46,606 nucleotides of DNA from a bacterium (GTDB taxonomy: Bacteria; Omnitrophota; Gorgyraeia; Duberdicusellales; 4484-171): assembly GCA_021796115.1 (NCBI GenBank), contig JAJYOP010000010.1, positions 1 through 46,606 of the forward strand, in the 5' to 3' direction. Both the position numbers and the translations under genes were made by a program. Position 1 is the first letter of the stretch; every line of letters begins with the position of its first letter. Below are positions 1-7,062 of the stretch, one piece after another. Below the pieces are notes generated by a model. The model made no database searches. It saw only the letters and a program-made list of their open reading frames with translations, and was not told the DNA's origin.

Positions 1-2
1 CC

Positions 3-368
3 ATTGAAGTAAATGACAGCATGGTCTTTACAAATAGAGGTGGAGACCCAACAACATGGACTGCCGGAACCTCCGGTGAGATGGCCTATTCAAGCGCTCA
101 AAGTGGGTTTTACTATTATAACGGAGCTACTTGGTTGCCGCAGTCAGGGGGAGGCAGTAAATGTTATACTCTTTATAATACAAATCCAAGTACTTGTCCT
201 ACTTGCCCAAGCGGTTGGACAAATGAATTATGCCTTGGCGTTTGGGGTTCCTGCGAAGGACTTTACTATGGTGCTTTTTTCCCTCCCGGGGGAGCTGCTG
301 GATGTCCTTACCAGTGTGGCAGTCAGTGTGTACATAATCAAGGCCAGGCTGCCCTTTGTTGTAAATAG
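3..368 (+). CDS. C-terminal part of a Cys-rich surface or pilin-like protein (5' truncated by window)
   Basis: The frame is open to the window edge, so the true start lies upstream; the ATG at 21 is probably internal. The visible 121 residues begin with a Gly/Thr/Tyr-rich stretch (GEMAYSS, FYYYNGATW) like the small beta domains near the ends of pilin-like and fibre proteins. After a GGGS linker comes a tail with ten cysteines in about 70 residues, including CPTC and a final CCK. Such a tail suggests an exported, disulphide-bonded domain. I do not recognise a family. The next gene, 24 bases downstream, encodes a small secreted protein. Function unknown; the exported location is inference. Confidence 0.55.
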   Translation: MEVNDSMVFTNRGGDPTTWTAGTSGEMAYSSAQSGFYYYNGATWLPQSGGGSKCYTLYNTNPSTCPTCPSGWTNELCLGVWGSCEGLYYGAFFPPGGAAGCPYQCGSQCVHNQGQAALCCK

Positions 369-392
369 TAAGATACCAAGGGGAGGACCGCA

Positions 393-740
393 GTGAAAAA
401 AATACTTATCGGATTAATTTACGTATTATCCGCCTTTTCTTTCTTATGCTATCCTTACGGGAAGTTACCTTCTGAAGAATCAGCTTCCAAGCAAAGTGAG
501 ATCAGCGAAGATAATCTCAAAGAAATTAAACAGGAAAATCCCCGCTTAGCCAATTTTGAAGAAAATCTTTTAGATATTCAGCAGGCTATTCAAGCAGTGA
601 TAGTTAAATATCAAAAAGAGTTGTTGTCAGAAGATGGAGCAAAAGAACAATTAAGGCCCCTTTTGAGAAAAAAGATAGAGATTGAAAATAATCCGGATTA
701 TTTACTTGAAAAGCAATTATATATGATGCTTAAAAAATAG
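393..740 (+). CDS. small secreted hypothetical protein
   Basis: A 115-residue protein starting with GTG, supported by a strong purine-rich ribosome site (ggggagg) seven bases upstream. It opens with MKK and a hydrophobic stretch to about residue 19, typical of a Sec signal peptide; a Cys at about 19 could be a weak lipobox but the residues around it are not canonical. The rest is charged and predicted helical, with many Glu, Lys and Gln and no recognisable motif. It probably lies in the same transcript as the Cys-rich gene before it. Function unknown. Confidence 0.6.
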   Translation: MKKILIGLIYVLSAFSFLCYPYGKLPSEESASKQSEISEDNLKEIKQENPRLANFEENLLDIQQAIQAVIVKYQKELLSEDGAKEQLRPLLRKKIEIENNPDYLLEKQLYMMLKK

Positions 741-844
741 CGTGCTGTTTCTTCCAAAAAATAAGAAGCATGTTTTATGCCATCAAAGCAAGATCACCAA
801 GAGGCGTATATTTTTTATACTTCTAAAACCCTCTCACACTCTTT

Positions 845-1003
845 CAAGACGTTTCTGACTTTACCAAAACCACTGAGATAAATCCTGAACTTGCTGAAAC
901 CTATAATAACCGAGGAATTAATTATTTTTCTCAGAAAGATTTTGTTAAAACTTAGGAAGATGTGCATAAGGCTTGAGGCTTTAAGGATGAAACCAACGGG
1001 TAG
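845..1003 (+). pseudogene. relic of a tetratricopeptide-repeat gene
   Basis: In the frame starting at 845 the translation reads like one and a half TPR units: INPELAETYNNRGINYFSQK, then DFVKT, a stop, EDVHKA, a second stop and GFKDETNG. The pattern (A/P)xLAxxYNNRGxxYxxxKDFxxAxxDxxKA is the standard TPR helix pair. Two in-frame stops, the missing N-terminus and no usable start show that it is dead. It may be the remnant of a larger TPR gene, or a fragment left after rearrangement. Confidence 0.65.
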
Positions 1004-1027
1004 CATATCCACATTGCCTTTTTGACC

Positions 1028-1068
1028 CTCTGTGATAATATATCGCAGAGAGTTTTTATTTATTTTTA
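1028..1068 (+). terminator. probable rho-independent terminator
   Basis: Arms ctctgtga (1028-1035) and tcgcagag (1043-1050) pair over eight bases with one G-U, and are followed by a T-rich run (agtttttatttattttt). It would end transcription coming from the 5' genes before the AAA ATPase gene. Confidence 0.6.
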
Positions 1069-1094
1069 TAAGTTGATAAACCCGGAGATGGTAA

Positions 1095-2339
1095 ATGCTC
1101 CAAAACGATGCCCCTTTAGCACTACGCCTGCGTCCCAAAACACTCGAAGAGTTTATCGGACAGAAACATATTCTTTCCGAGGGTAAACTTTTAAAAAGGG
1201 CAATTATTGCCAAAAGGCTACCTTCTTTGATTTTCCATGGCCCGGCCGGCTGCGGTAAAACCACGCTCGGTTTAATCATTGCCCAAAGCATCGATGCTGA
1301 TTTTGTTTACCTCAACGCCTCTTACACTTCTTCGGTCGAAATCAGGAAAATTATCCTTAACGCAAAAAAGAAATTACAAAAGGAGCACAGGAAAACTATT
1401 TTGTTTATCGATGAAATCCACCGCTTCAATAAACTTCAGCAAGAATCCTTAGTTCCCGATACCGAAAGCGCCGACATAATTCTTATCGGCGCAACGATTT
1501 ACAATCCGCATTATTACCTTATTCCATCGCTAGTTTCCCGCGCCATCCTTGCGGAATTTAAACCGTTGCTTAAAGAAGATATTATTTCTATTATTAAGCG
1601 TGCTTTAAGTGATAAAGAAAATGGTCTGGGCAACCTGAACATTGAATGCAGCCAAGAGGCCATTGAGCACATCGCAGTCTTATCGGCTGGCGATGCCCGC
1701 AAGGCGCTTAGCTCTCTTGAGATCGGTGTTTTTAGTACCAAACCGGATGCTTCCGGAAAAATAAATTTCGATTTAAACGCTGCGAAAGAAAGTATCCAGA
1801 AAAATATTTTTTATGATAAAAAGGACAATTATCATTACGATACGATTTCCGCATTTATAAAATCTGTCCGCGGGAGCAATGTCGATAGCGCACTCTACTG
1901 GCTGGCCAAAATGATTAAAGGCGGAGAAGACCCGCGTTTTATCGCCCGCCGGCTAGTTATTCTTGCCTCCGAAGATATCGGTAACGCCAATCCTTTTGCG
2001 CTAATCCTTGCAACGAGCGCTTTTAAGGCAGCGGAGTTTATCGGAAAACCGGAATCCGATTTGATTCTTGCCCAGGCGACAATTTATCTTGCCGCATCTC
2101 CCAAATCAAATTCCGCTTATCTGGCGATAGATAAAGCGAAAAAATATGTGGAAGAAGAAGAGACCAAAGAGGTCCCTAGCCATATAAAAACTCATTCCAA
2201 GGATTACAAATATCCTCACGATTTCGGCGGTTATGTGGAGCAGGAATACGGCGTAAAAGTTAAATATTATTTCCCTAAAGAAATAGGCGAAGAGAAAAAG
2301 CTGAAGGAATTTTTGGAAAACCTGCATAGAAATAAATAA
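1095..2339 (+). CDS. rarA: RarA/MgsA-family AAA+ ATPase (replication-associated recombination protein)
   Basis: A 414-residue clamp-loader-like AAA+ ATPase of the RarA/MgsA/WRNIP1 family, which acts at stalled replication forks. It starts with the family opening LRPKTLEEFIGQKHIL, then Walker A HGPAGCGKTT (about residues 49-58), Walker B ILFIDEIHRF, a sensor-1 segment GATIYNP and an Arg-finger segment LVSRA. DARKALSSLE marks the lid. The C-terminal half has the family segments GGEDPRFIARRLV, ASEDIGNA, AIYLA-like and KYPHDFGGYVEQEY. Length is normal. Start chosen at the ATG with a GGAG site eight bases upstream. Walker A has Ala and Cys where Pro and Thr are usual, but the catalytic Lys is kept. 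Confidence 0.92.
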   Translation: MLQNDAPLALRLRPKTLEEFIGQKHILSEGKLLKRAIIAKRLPSLIFHGPAGCGKTTLGLIIAQSIDADFVYLNASYTSSVEIRKIILNAKKKLQKEHRKTILFIDEIHRFNKLQQESLVPDTESADIILIGATIYNPHYYLIPSLVSRAILAEFKPLLKEDIISIIKRALSDKENGLGNLNIECSQEAIEHIAVLSAGDARKALSSLEIGVFSTKPDASGKINFDLNAAKESIQKNIFYDKKDNYHYDTISAFIKSVRGSNVDSALYWLAKMIKGGEDPRFIARRLVILASEDIGNANPFALILATSAFKAAEFIGKPESDLILAQATIYLAASPKSNSAYLAIDKAKKYVEEEETKEVPSHIKTHSKDYKYPHDFGGYVEQEYGVKVKYYFPKEIGEEKKLKEFLENLHRNK

Positions 2340-2340
2340 A

Positions 2341-2521
2341 GGTTGCGTTTTAAATAACGATTAACGCTTGATGCAACCGATACGAGCAGCGTAACCGCAA
2401 CCGTAAGACGCTAAACCAAATCTTCTTGTTTTTTAATCAATTTATGGTAAATTAGTCAGGAATAAATTAATAACCGCAACTAGTAACACATATCAGGTAA
2501 GGAATTATGACGTGTTACGTG
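2341..2521. repeat. intergenic inverted repeats of the GGTTGC / GTAAC type
   Basis: The space between rarA and the PAC2 gene holds ggttgc (2341-2346) pairing with gcaacc (2373-2378), further copies of cgtaacc/gcaacc at about 2390-2402, and gtaacac (2483-2489) pairing with gtgttac (2512-2518). Similar GTAAC/GGTTGCG palindromes recur at 42424-42478 and 43921-43943. No gene is seen. A weak promoter-like pair (ttgttt, 16 bases, taaatt) lies at 2426-2453. Confidence 0.5.
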
Positions 2522-2534
2522 TAACAAGTAGAAC

Positions 2535-3506
2535 ATGATTAAAGAAATCGCAATTCCAAAATTAAAAAATCCCATATTCATCGCTGCCTGGCCGGGCATG
2601 GGCGAGGTAGCCTACCGGAGCGTATTGTTTCTTCGCGAGGTCATGGGTTTTAAAATGTTTGCCAAGCTTGAGGCCGGAGGATTTTTTAAGCCCGCCGCAA
2701 TTGTAGTAGAGAAAGGCATATTGGAATTACCTTCGATGCCCGCCGGGCTTTTTTATTATCTAAAAGGAAAAAAATTCCCGGACATAATTCTTTTCATGGG
2801 TGAAGCCCAGCCGCCGCTTGAGCACGCGGAACAATTATCCCAGGCAATAATTGATTTCGTAAAAAAATATAAAGCCAAATTTATCTTTACTTTTGCCGCC
2901 AAGCCGGAGGCGATTGACCATAAGGCAGAATCTTTAGTCAAAGTTGTTGCCTCGGATGAAGAAATACTAAAAGAGTTTGATAAAATGGGAGTCAAGACGC
3001 TTACCGAAGGCCAAATTAGCGGGCTGAATGGAATTATCCTTGGCGTGGCAAAAAAGAACGGCCTTAAAGGGGCGTGCTTGCTTGGAGAAATCCCTCTTTA
3101 TACCGTTCAGATAGAAAACCCCAAGGCCAGCACCAGCATCTTAAAGGTTATTAATGAATACCTTGGGCTTAATCTGAATCTCGCGCCTTTATCAGAACGC
3201 GCCACATTTATCGAAAACGAAATAGATAAGCTCATAAGCTATCTTAAGGGAGAAACCCCGGAGCCGACCAAAACCCCCTTAAGCGAAGAGGATATCGAAA
3301 AACTAAAAAAAGATTTAGCTGCTTACACTAAACTTCCCCAATCCGCAAGAGAGAAGATAGAACAACTTTTCAAGGAAGCTCAAGGCGATGTCACTAAGGC
3401 CGCCAAACTTAAAGAAGAGCTGGACCATTGGAATGTCTACAAGGAATACGAAGACAAATTTCTTGATCTGTTCAGGAATAAAGACAAAAAGGATGAATCT
3501 CATTAG
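2535..3506 (+). CDS. PAC2 family protein (proteasome assembly chaperone 2-like)
   Basis: A 323-residue cytoplasmic protein. Residues 1 to about 225 form the PAC2 fold, with the family segments FIAAWPGMGEVAYRSV, LEAGGFFKP, a central ILFMGEAQPP and the late ASTSILKVINEYLGL. The last 100 residues are charged and helical (possible coiled coil), a common extension in bacterial and archaeal members. In archaea and eukaryotes relatives help assemble proteasomes; most bacteria with this gene have no proteasome and the role is unknown. It stands alone between rarA and a repeat element. Family assignment is firm; function is not. Confidence 0.85.
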   Translation: MIKEIAIPKLKNPIFIAAWPGMGEVAYRSVLFLREVMGFKMFAKLEAGGFFKPAAIVVEKGILELPSMPAGLFYYLKGKKFPDIILFMGEAQPPLEHAEQLSQAIIDFVKKYKAKFIFTFAAKPEAIDHKAESLVKVVASDEEILKEFDKMGVKTLTEGQISGLNGIILGVAKKNGLKGACLLGEIPLYTVQIENPKASTSILKVINEYLGLNLNLAPLSERATFIENEIDKLISYLKGETPEPTKTPLSEEDIEKLKKDLAAYTKLPQSAREKIEQLFKEAQGDVTKAAKLKEELDHWNVYKEYEDKFLDLFRNKDKKDESH

Positions 3507-3514
3507 CGCAAATA

Positions 3515-3657
3515 GAAAATTCCAAATCCCAAATTCCAAGCACCAAATAAATTCCAATGACCAAATGTTCAATGTTCCAAACAGAGCCTGTTTTGGTCAT
3601 TTGAACATTGGAATTTGGAACTTATTTGTAATTTGGTGCTTGGAGCTTGGAATTTAA
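3515..3657 (+). repeat. dispersed long-palindrome repeat R1, copy 1
   Basis: About 140 bases forming a long imperfect palindrome rich in aattccaa and ttggaatt. It is centred on a core close to cctgttttggtcatttgaac and flanked by accaaat/atttggtgcttgg arms. The same element occurs at 7063-7256 (opposite orientation) and 35568-35713. This copy fills the gap between the PAC2 stop and the hypE start. Frames through it give a peptide with NSNDQ and CFGHLNIGIWNL, which I recognise as a commonly mis-annotated translation of such repeats. Confidence 0.85.
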
Positions 3658-3671
3658 TACACGTAAAATAT

Positions 3672-4655
3672 ATGAACGACCGAATAACCCTAAAACACGG
3701 CGAAGGAACACGTGCAAGTTACGAACTTATCAAGGAAGTTTTTGTAAAAAAAGTTTCCAATCCTTTTCTTGACGAATTGGGCGATGCTGCAGCAATCGGG
3801 AATTTAATTTATAGCTGCGATTCTTTCATTGTAAATCCCATATTTTTCCCTTCCTCTGATATCGGAAAATTGTCAATATACGGCACGGTTAACGATATTT
3901 GCGTATCCGCCGGAATTCCAAAATATTTAAGCGTAGCCATTATCGTAGAAGAAGGGTTTTTTAAGAAAGATCTTGAAAGAATCGCTTCATCTATTAAAGA
4001 GGCAGCAAAAATTTCAAAAGTTAACATTGTTAGCGGCGATTTTAAAGTAGCCGATAAAGGCAAGGTAGATAAAATTTTTATCAGCACCTCCGGCATCGGC
4101 GAAAAAATACCCAACCGAAGCTCTTCGTTCAAAAATATAAAAAACGGCGATAAAATAATCGTAACCGGCTCGATAGGGGAACACGGGATAAGCGTCATGC
4201 TTAGCCGCAAAAAGATTTTTGATTTTAATATAAAAAGCGACTGCGCTAGCCTCGTAAATATTGTTACGCCTCTCTGGAAAACATTTAAAGAAATTCGTTT
4301 TATGCGCGATCCAACCAGAGGAGGCATCGCCAGCGTTTTAAATGAAATTTATTTAGGCGCCAATAAAGGCTTAAGGATTTTTGAAGAAAATATACCGGTA
4401 AGAAAAGACGTTAGAGCGACCTGCGAAATTCTGGGGATAGACCCGTATTATCTTGCCTCTGAAGGCCGGGCAATAATTATAACCAGCGCGGAATCCGCCA
4501 ATAGAGTTCTTCGTGCTTTAAAAAAGAAATCAGCGCCGGCTTCTATAATCGGTGAAGTCGATGAAAAAATAAAAGGCGTTGTGCTTGATACCGTTTCCGG
4601 CGGGGAAAGGATTCTTGATTTTTCGCACTCATTTAACTTACCGAGAATATGTTAA
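3672..4655 (+). CDS. hypE: hydrogenase maturation protein HypE
   Basis: A 327-residue member of the AIR-synthase/PurM family. HypE accepts a carbamoyl group from HypF on its C-terminal Cys and dehydrates it to thiocyanate, the source of the cyanide ligands of [NiFe] hydrogenases. Diagnostic signs: the opening RITLKHGEGT, the core PIFFPSSDIGKLSIYGTVND, ATP-binding segments GDFKV and MRDPTRGG, and the exact C-terminal tail LPRIC with the acceptor Cys last. The start is the ATG matching the family N-terminus; an upstream in-frame start would read through repeat R1. No ribosome site is visible. No other hyp or hydrogenase gene is in the window; the NAD(H) sensor Rex follows. Confidence 0.9.
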   Translation: MNDRITLKHGEGTRASYELIKEVFVKKVSNPFLDELGDAAAIGNLIYSCDSFIVNPIFFPSSDIGKLSIYGTVNDICVSAGIPKYLSVAIIVEEGFFKKDLERIASSIKEAAKISKVNIVSGDFKVADKGKVDKIFISTSGIGEKIPNRSSSFKNIKNGDKIIVTGSIGEHGISVMLSRKKIFDFNIKSDCASLVNIVTPLWKTFKEIRFMRDPTRGGIASVLNEIYLGANKGLRIFEENIPVRKDVRATCEILGIDPYYLASEGRAIIITSAESANRVLRALKKKSAPASIIGEVDEKIKGVVLDTVSGGERILDFSHSFNLPRIC

Positions 4656-4660
4656 TGATA

Positions 4661-4793
4661 ATTCGGCTACGCACCTTTTCGGCGCTCCTTCCAGTCGCTT
4701 GAAAAGGTACTGCCTCATTAGAATTAACCCCGCCGAACGCTGTAAAATTTTCGAAGAAAATTTTACAGCATTTTCTGTGAGGCGGGGTAATTA
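4661..4793 (+). repeat. multi-hairpin repeat R4, copy A
   Basis: Two hairpins lie between hypE and rex. The first pairs accttttc (4673-4680) with gaaaaggt (4701-4708). The second is a perfect 12-bp stem, ctgtaaaatttt (4740-4751) with aaaattttacag (4757-4768), around loop cgaag, framed by aattaaccccgcc (4722-4734) and ggcggggtaatt (4781-4792) with one bulge. The plan of T-rich hairpin, then ctcattrgaattaacccc, then ggggtaat recurs at 16320-16440 and 40570-40672. It lies directly before the rex start and probably supplies its 5' leader. Confidence 0.65.
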
Positions 4794-4800
4794 AATTACA

Positions 4801-5436
4801 ATGGATAGAAAGATTCCCGAAGAAACCATCATAAGACTTTCCTATTATCTGAGGGCGCTTTTTTATTTTACGGAGGAAAATAAAAAAGTAGTATCAAGCC
4901 GTCAGCTGGCAGATTTTCTTAAAATAAGCCCCCACCAGTTGAGAAAAGATCTTTCCTATTTCGGCCAGTTCGGGAAAAAAGGCGTTGGATATTCCTGCCC
5001 AAAACTTATCGACAACATAAAAGAAATTCTGGGCCTAGAACGCGAATGGAGCGCTTGTGTGGTAGGTTTTGGAAACTTAGGCAGGGCGCTTTCTTTCTAT
5101 AAAGGTTTTCGCGACCAGGGGATATGTATCAAAGCTGCTTTTGATGTTGATAAGAATAAGCAAAATAAAACTATAAAAGATATAACCGTCTATCCTTTGG
5201 AAAAAATAAAAAGCATCATAAAAAAACAAAACATAACCATAGCAATAATTACCGTGCCGAAAGAATCAGCAAAACAAATTGCCAAAATTCTTTATGAAAG
5301 CGGAATCAGAGCCATACTTAATTTTGCGCCGATAAAACTCGATGTTCCTGAAGAGGTTATTCTAAAAGACGTGGATTTTACCTGCCAGCTCACCTACCTT
5401 ACTTATCGGCTGAAGCTTCTTGAGAAGGAAGATTAG
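4801..5436 (+). CDS. rex: redox-sensing transcriptional repressor Rex
   Basis: A 211-residue repressor that leaves DNA when bound to NADH and so reports the NADH/NAD+ ratio to fermentative and respiratory genes. Residues 1-75 form the winged helix with the signatures [20 protein letters not shown] and [13 protein letters not shown]. The Rossmann domain has [11 protein letters not shown] (dinucleotide loop) and AAFDVD. Length is normal. The ATG matches the family start; no good ribosome site is visible, only a G-rich stretch 13-20 bases upstream inside repeat R4. Being next to hypE suggests a link with hydrogen metabolism, as inference. The gene is convergent with tRNA-Leu, whose 3' end lies 18 bases away. 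Confidence 0.93.
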   Translation: MDRKIPEETIIRLSYYLRALFYFTEENKKVVSSRQLADFLKISPHQLRKDLSYFGQFGKKGVGYSCPKLIDNIKEILGLEREWSACVVGFGNLGRALSFYKGFRDQGICIKAAFDVDKNKQNKTIKDITVYPLEKIKSIIKKQNITIAIITVPKESAKQIAKILYESGIRAILNFAPIKLDVPEEVILKDVDFTCQLTYLTYRLKLLEKED

Positions 5437-5453
5437 ATTTTATAGCGGATAAA

Positions 5454-5537
5454 TGGTGCGCGAGGTGGGACTTGAACCCACACGGGTTACCCCATACGCC
5501 CCTCAAACGTAAGTGTCTGCCATTTCACCACTCGCGC
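5454..5537 (-). tRNA. tRNA-Leu (anticodon GAG)
   Basis: Read on the minus strand: acceptor 5' arm gcgcgag pairs with ctcgcgc, then discriminator A and an encoded CCA. The D region contains aaatggcagac; the anticodon stem tacgt/gcgta closes loop ttgaggg, giving GAG; a long class II variable arm (tggggtaacccg) follows; the T stem-loop is gtggg-ttcaagt-cccac. Total 84 nt, as expected for tRNA-Leu. The tRNA 5' end and its leader are partly duplicated in the structured units next to it. Confidence 0.95.
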
Positions 5538-5540
5538 TAC

Positions 5541-5912
5541 AAAGTTTTCAGATTGTTCAAAAGCCATGTGCTTCTAAACGATTTATATTTTGCATGGTAG
5601 CTTTGGTGGCAACAGCAGAGAGAGAAAGTCTCGCCTTCGGCGAGACGCTGTTGACACCACTCGCGCTGCTAGCTTTTCAGTTTGTTAAAAAGCTGATTGC
5701 TTTTAAAAAGACTTTATTTAGTTTGTAACATAGGTGGCAACAATAGAGAGGGAAAGTTTTGCCTTCGGCAAAACATTGTTGACACCACTCGCTTCACGAG
5801 CTTCCAATTTTCCAAAATCTTTTCTGTAAATCCAGTAAGTTTATTTAGCTTTGGTGGCAACAGTAAGAAAGAAAAAAGTCTTGCCTTCAGCAAAACGCTG
5901 CTGGCACCACTC
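5541..5912 (-). repeat. array of three structured tandem units derived in part from the tRNA-Leu leader
   Basis: Three units with spacing of about 128 and 120 bases. Cores on the plus strand lie at 5605-5667, 5733-5792 and 5853-5913. Each core has an outer stem (ggtggcaacagc ... gctgttgacaccac in unit 1), a purine-rich single strand (agagagagaaa) and an inner hairpin. Inner arms change together: gtctcgc/gcgagac, gttttgc/gcaaaac, gtcttgc/gcaaaac, all around cttcg or cttca. Outer arms also change together: caacagc/gctgttg in unit 1, caacaat/attgttg in unit 2. Linkers are related. On the minus strand, 39 bases covering the tRNA leader and its first 12 bases match unit 1 at 33 positions. Maintained pairing suggests a selected RNA or DNA structure; the strand of action is unknown. 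Confidence 0.75.
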
Positions 5913-5940
5913 GTGTTATTAAAGAAAATAAATATATACC

Positions 5941-5970
5941 ACAAATTTCTATCAATTTCTACAAATTTCT
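5941..5970. repeat. three 10-bp direct repeats
   Basis: Consecutive acaaatttct, atcaatttct, acaaatttct, then a decayed fourth copy, lie just past the 3' end of the response-regulator gene. The period of one helical turn could suit a binding array, but an AT-rich slippage product is equally possible. Confidence 0.45.
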
Positions 5971-5999
5971 AACAATATCAATCAAAATTACTATTTAAC

Positions 6000-6929
6000 T
6001 TAAGACGTTCGCTTATCGAAAATATATTTGCTTTCCGGGAATTTTTTGGCAAAGCCTTTGGCTTCGGCTCCGAGAGAGCTTATCTCTGCGGTATGGTGGA
6101 ATTCTTTATGTAAGTTCGTGATTATGCCGATAGAAATAGTAACAAAACCAAATCTATGAATTTGGCCATCCCTGCCCTTGGTCTCTATGTAACCTTTGAC
6201 TCTAGCTTTTTCGTCAAAAAATTTAGGAGAAACTTTGTCAAAATCACTGATTATCTTCTTTGCGATATCTTCCGCTTTATCCGGAGAAGTTATAATAAAA
6301 AAATCATCGCCTCCGATGTGACCGATAAAATCACGGGTAGTTCCTTTTTCCTGCAGAGAGTTAATTAAGATACGGGCAGTTTCCTTTATCATTTCATCGC
6401 CCTTCTCAAAACCATAATAGTCATTTACGGCTTTAAAGTTATCAAGGTCGATGTAAAGCGCGGCAAACTTTTCTTTGCTCTTTATCTTGTCTTCCAGTTC
6501 CCGGTTTAAAGAAACATTGCCGGGAAGCCTGGTCAAGGGATTTGCGTCAAGGTTAATATTTGAGCGCCGGATTAACATTCTTACCCGGGCGGCAAGTTCT
6601 TCCGGAGAGAACGGTTTTACCATATAATCATCGGCGCCAGACTCAAGGCCTTTAACTTTATCTTCGATTTCGCCTTTACCGGTAAGCATTAAAACAGGTA
6701 GATGTAAAAGCAGAGGGTCCTTCCTCAATACCTTGCAGATATCCGGGCCTTGCATATCCGGAAGTATGTAGTCTAAAACCAAAAGGTCCGGCACTTCGTT
6801 TTTTAATTTTTCAAGAGCCTCATTTCCTCTTGAGGCAGAGATTACAGTGTATTCATCCTCGAGAGTTGCTTTTAAGAGTTCCAAGATATCCGGGTCGTCA
6901 TCCACGACCATTACTTTTAGTTTAAGCAT
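6000..6929 (-). CDS. response regulator with REC and GGDEF domains (PleD-like diguanylate cyclase)
   Basis: A 309-residue cytoplasmic regulator. Residues 1-120 form a REC domain with the acidic pair DDDPD near the start, phospho-acceptor Asp53 in LVLDYILPDM, the Thr segment LMLTGKG and the Lys in MVKPF. Residues about 135-305 form a GGDEF domain, with DLDNFKAVND (metal and ribose site) and the active-site loop GGDDF. That loop has Asp where Glu is usual, which may lower activity. At the inhibitory-site position five residues before it stands TTRD, so the Arg of RxxD is lost. It is probably the output of the histidine kinase encoded upstream on the same strand, from which it is separated by 387 bases of repeats. 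Confidence 0.9.
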   Translation of the reverse strand: MLKLKVMVVDDDPDILELLKATLEDEYTVISASRGNEALEKLKNEVPDLLVLDYILPDMQGPDICKVLRKDPLLLHLPVLMLTGKGEIEDKVKGLESGADDYMVKPFSPEELAARVRMLIRRSNINLDANPLTRLPGNVSLNRELEDKIKSKEKFAALYIDLDNFKAVNDYYGFEKGDEMIKETARILINSLQEKGTTRDFIGHIGGDDFFIITSPDKAEDIAKKIISDFDKVSPKFFDEKARVKGYIETKGRDGQIHRFGFVTISIGIITNLHKEFHHTAEISSLGAEAKGFAKKFPESKYIFDKRTS

Positions 6930-6971
6930 GTCGCTTTGCTCCGCACAGCTACGCTACCTTAGATAAGCACA

Positions 6972-6999
6972 TTAAGGTTCGGGGCGTCCCGCACCTTAA
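6972..6999 (-). repeat. hairpin in the leader of the GGDEF regulator gene
   Basis: ttaaggttcgggg and its near-complement (arm ending gcaccttaa) form a stem of about 12 bp with few mismatches, 43 bases upstream of the start codon. No T-run follows on the minus strand, so it looks like a leader structure or repeat, not a terminator. Nearby sequence (ctccgcacagctacgctacc) resembles part of repeat R4 copy A. Confidence 0.45.
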
Positions 7000-7021
7000 A
7001 TAATTATATATAGGAAACGGG

Positions 7022-7061
7022 ACAGATTAGCACAGATGCAAATCACAGATAAACACAGATG
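7022..7061. repeat. CACAGAT-type repeat R3, left flank
   Basis: Serial cacagat words (gacagat, cacagat, cacagat, cacagat) directly abut copy 2 of R1. Related words lie on the other side at 7261-7305, after R1 copy 3 at 35716-35757, and at 39102-39185. Confidence 0.65.
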
Positions 7062-7062
7062 A

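Larger units (their letters stand above)
741..1094. other. gene-free stretch with TPR relic and terminator
   Basis: These 354 bases hold no intact gene. They contain a stop-interrupted TPR-coding fragment (845-1003) and a hairpin followed by a T-rich run (1028-1068). A minus-strand frame across the region overlaps the start of the AAA ATPase gene and has no protein-like features. Confidence 0.6.

Noticed and set aside
13-396. 127-residue frame overlapping the Cys-rich gene
   Set aside because: It competes with the frame open to the window edge; it lacks a ribosome site and overlaps the start of the next, well-supported gene.
815-1291. Minus-strand 158-residue frame
   Set aside because: It overlaps the conserved N-terminus and Walker A region of rarA on the other strand and crosses a terminator and the TPR relic; no protein-like motif.
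2535-3506. Evidence for a proteasome from the PAC2 gene
   Set aside because: PAC2-family proteins are common in bacteria without proteasomes, and no proteasome subunit or Pup gene is nearby.
3388-3657. Short plus-strand open frame across the PAC2 end and R1 as a gene
   Set aside because: Its translation is the standard mis-annotated reading of the repeat, and most of it overlaps the PAC2 gene in another frame.
5605-5667. Degenerate tRNA-Leu copies in the structured units
   Set aside because: Only the leader and first 12 bases match the tRNA; no anticodon arm, T arm or CCA end is found, and the stems present are of another shape.
5605-5913. CRISPR array
   Set aside because: Only three units with spacing of about 120-128 bases; the linkers are related to each other and to the tRNA leader, unlike unique spacers, and no cas gene is present.
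5513-5972. Two short plus-strand frames over the tRNA-linked array
   Set aside because: They run through tRNA and hairpin repeats, giving repeated low-complexity peptides, and have no ribosome sites.
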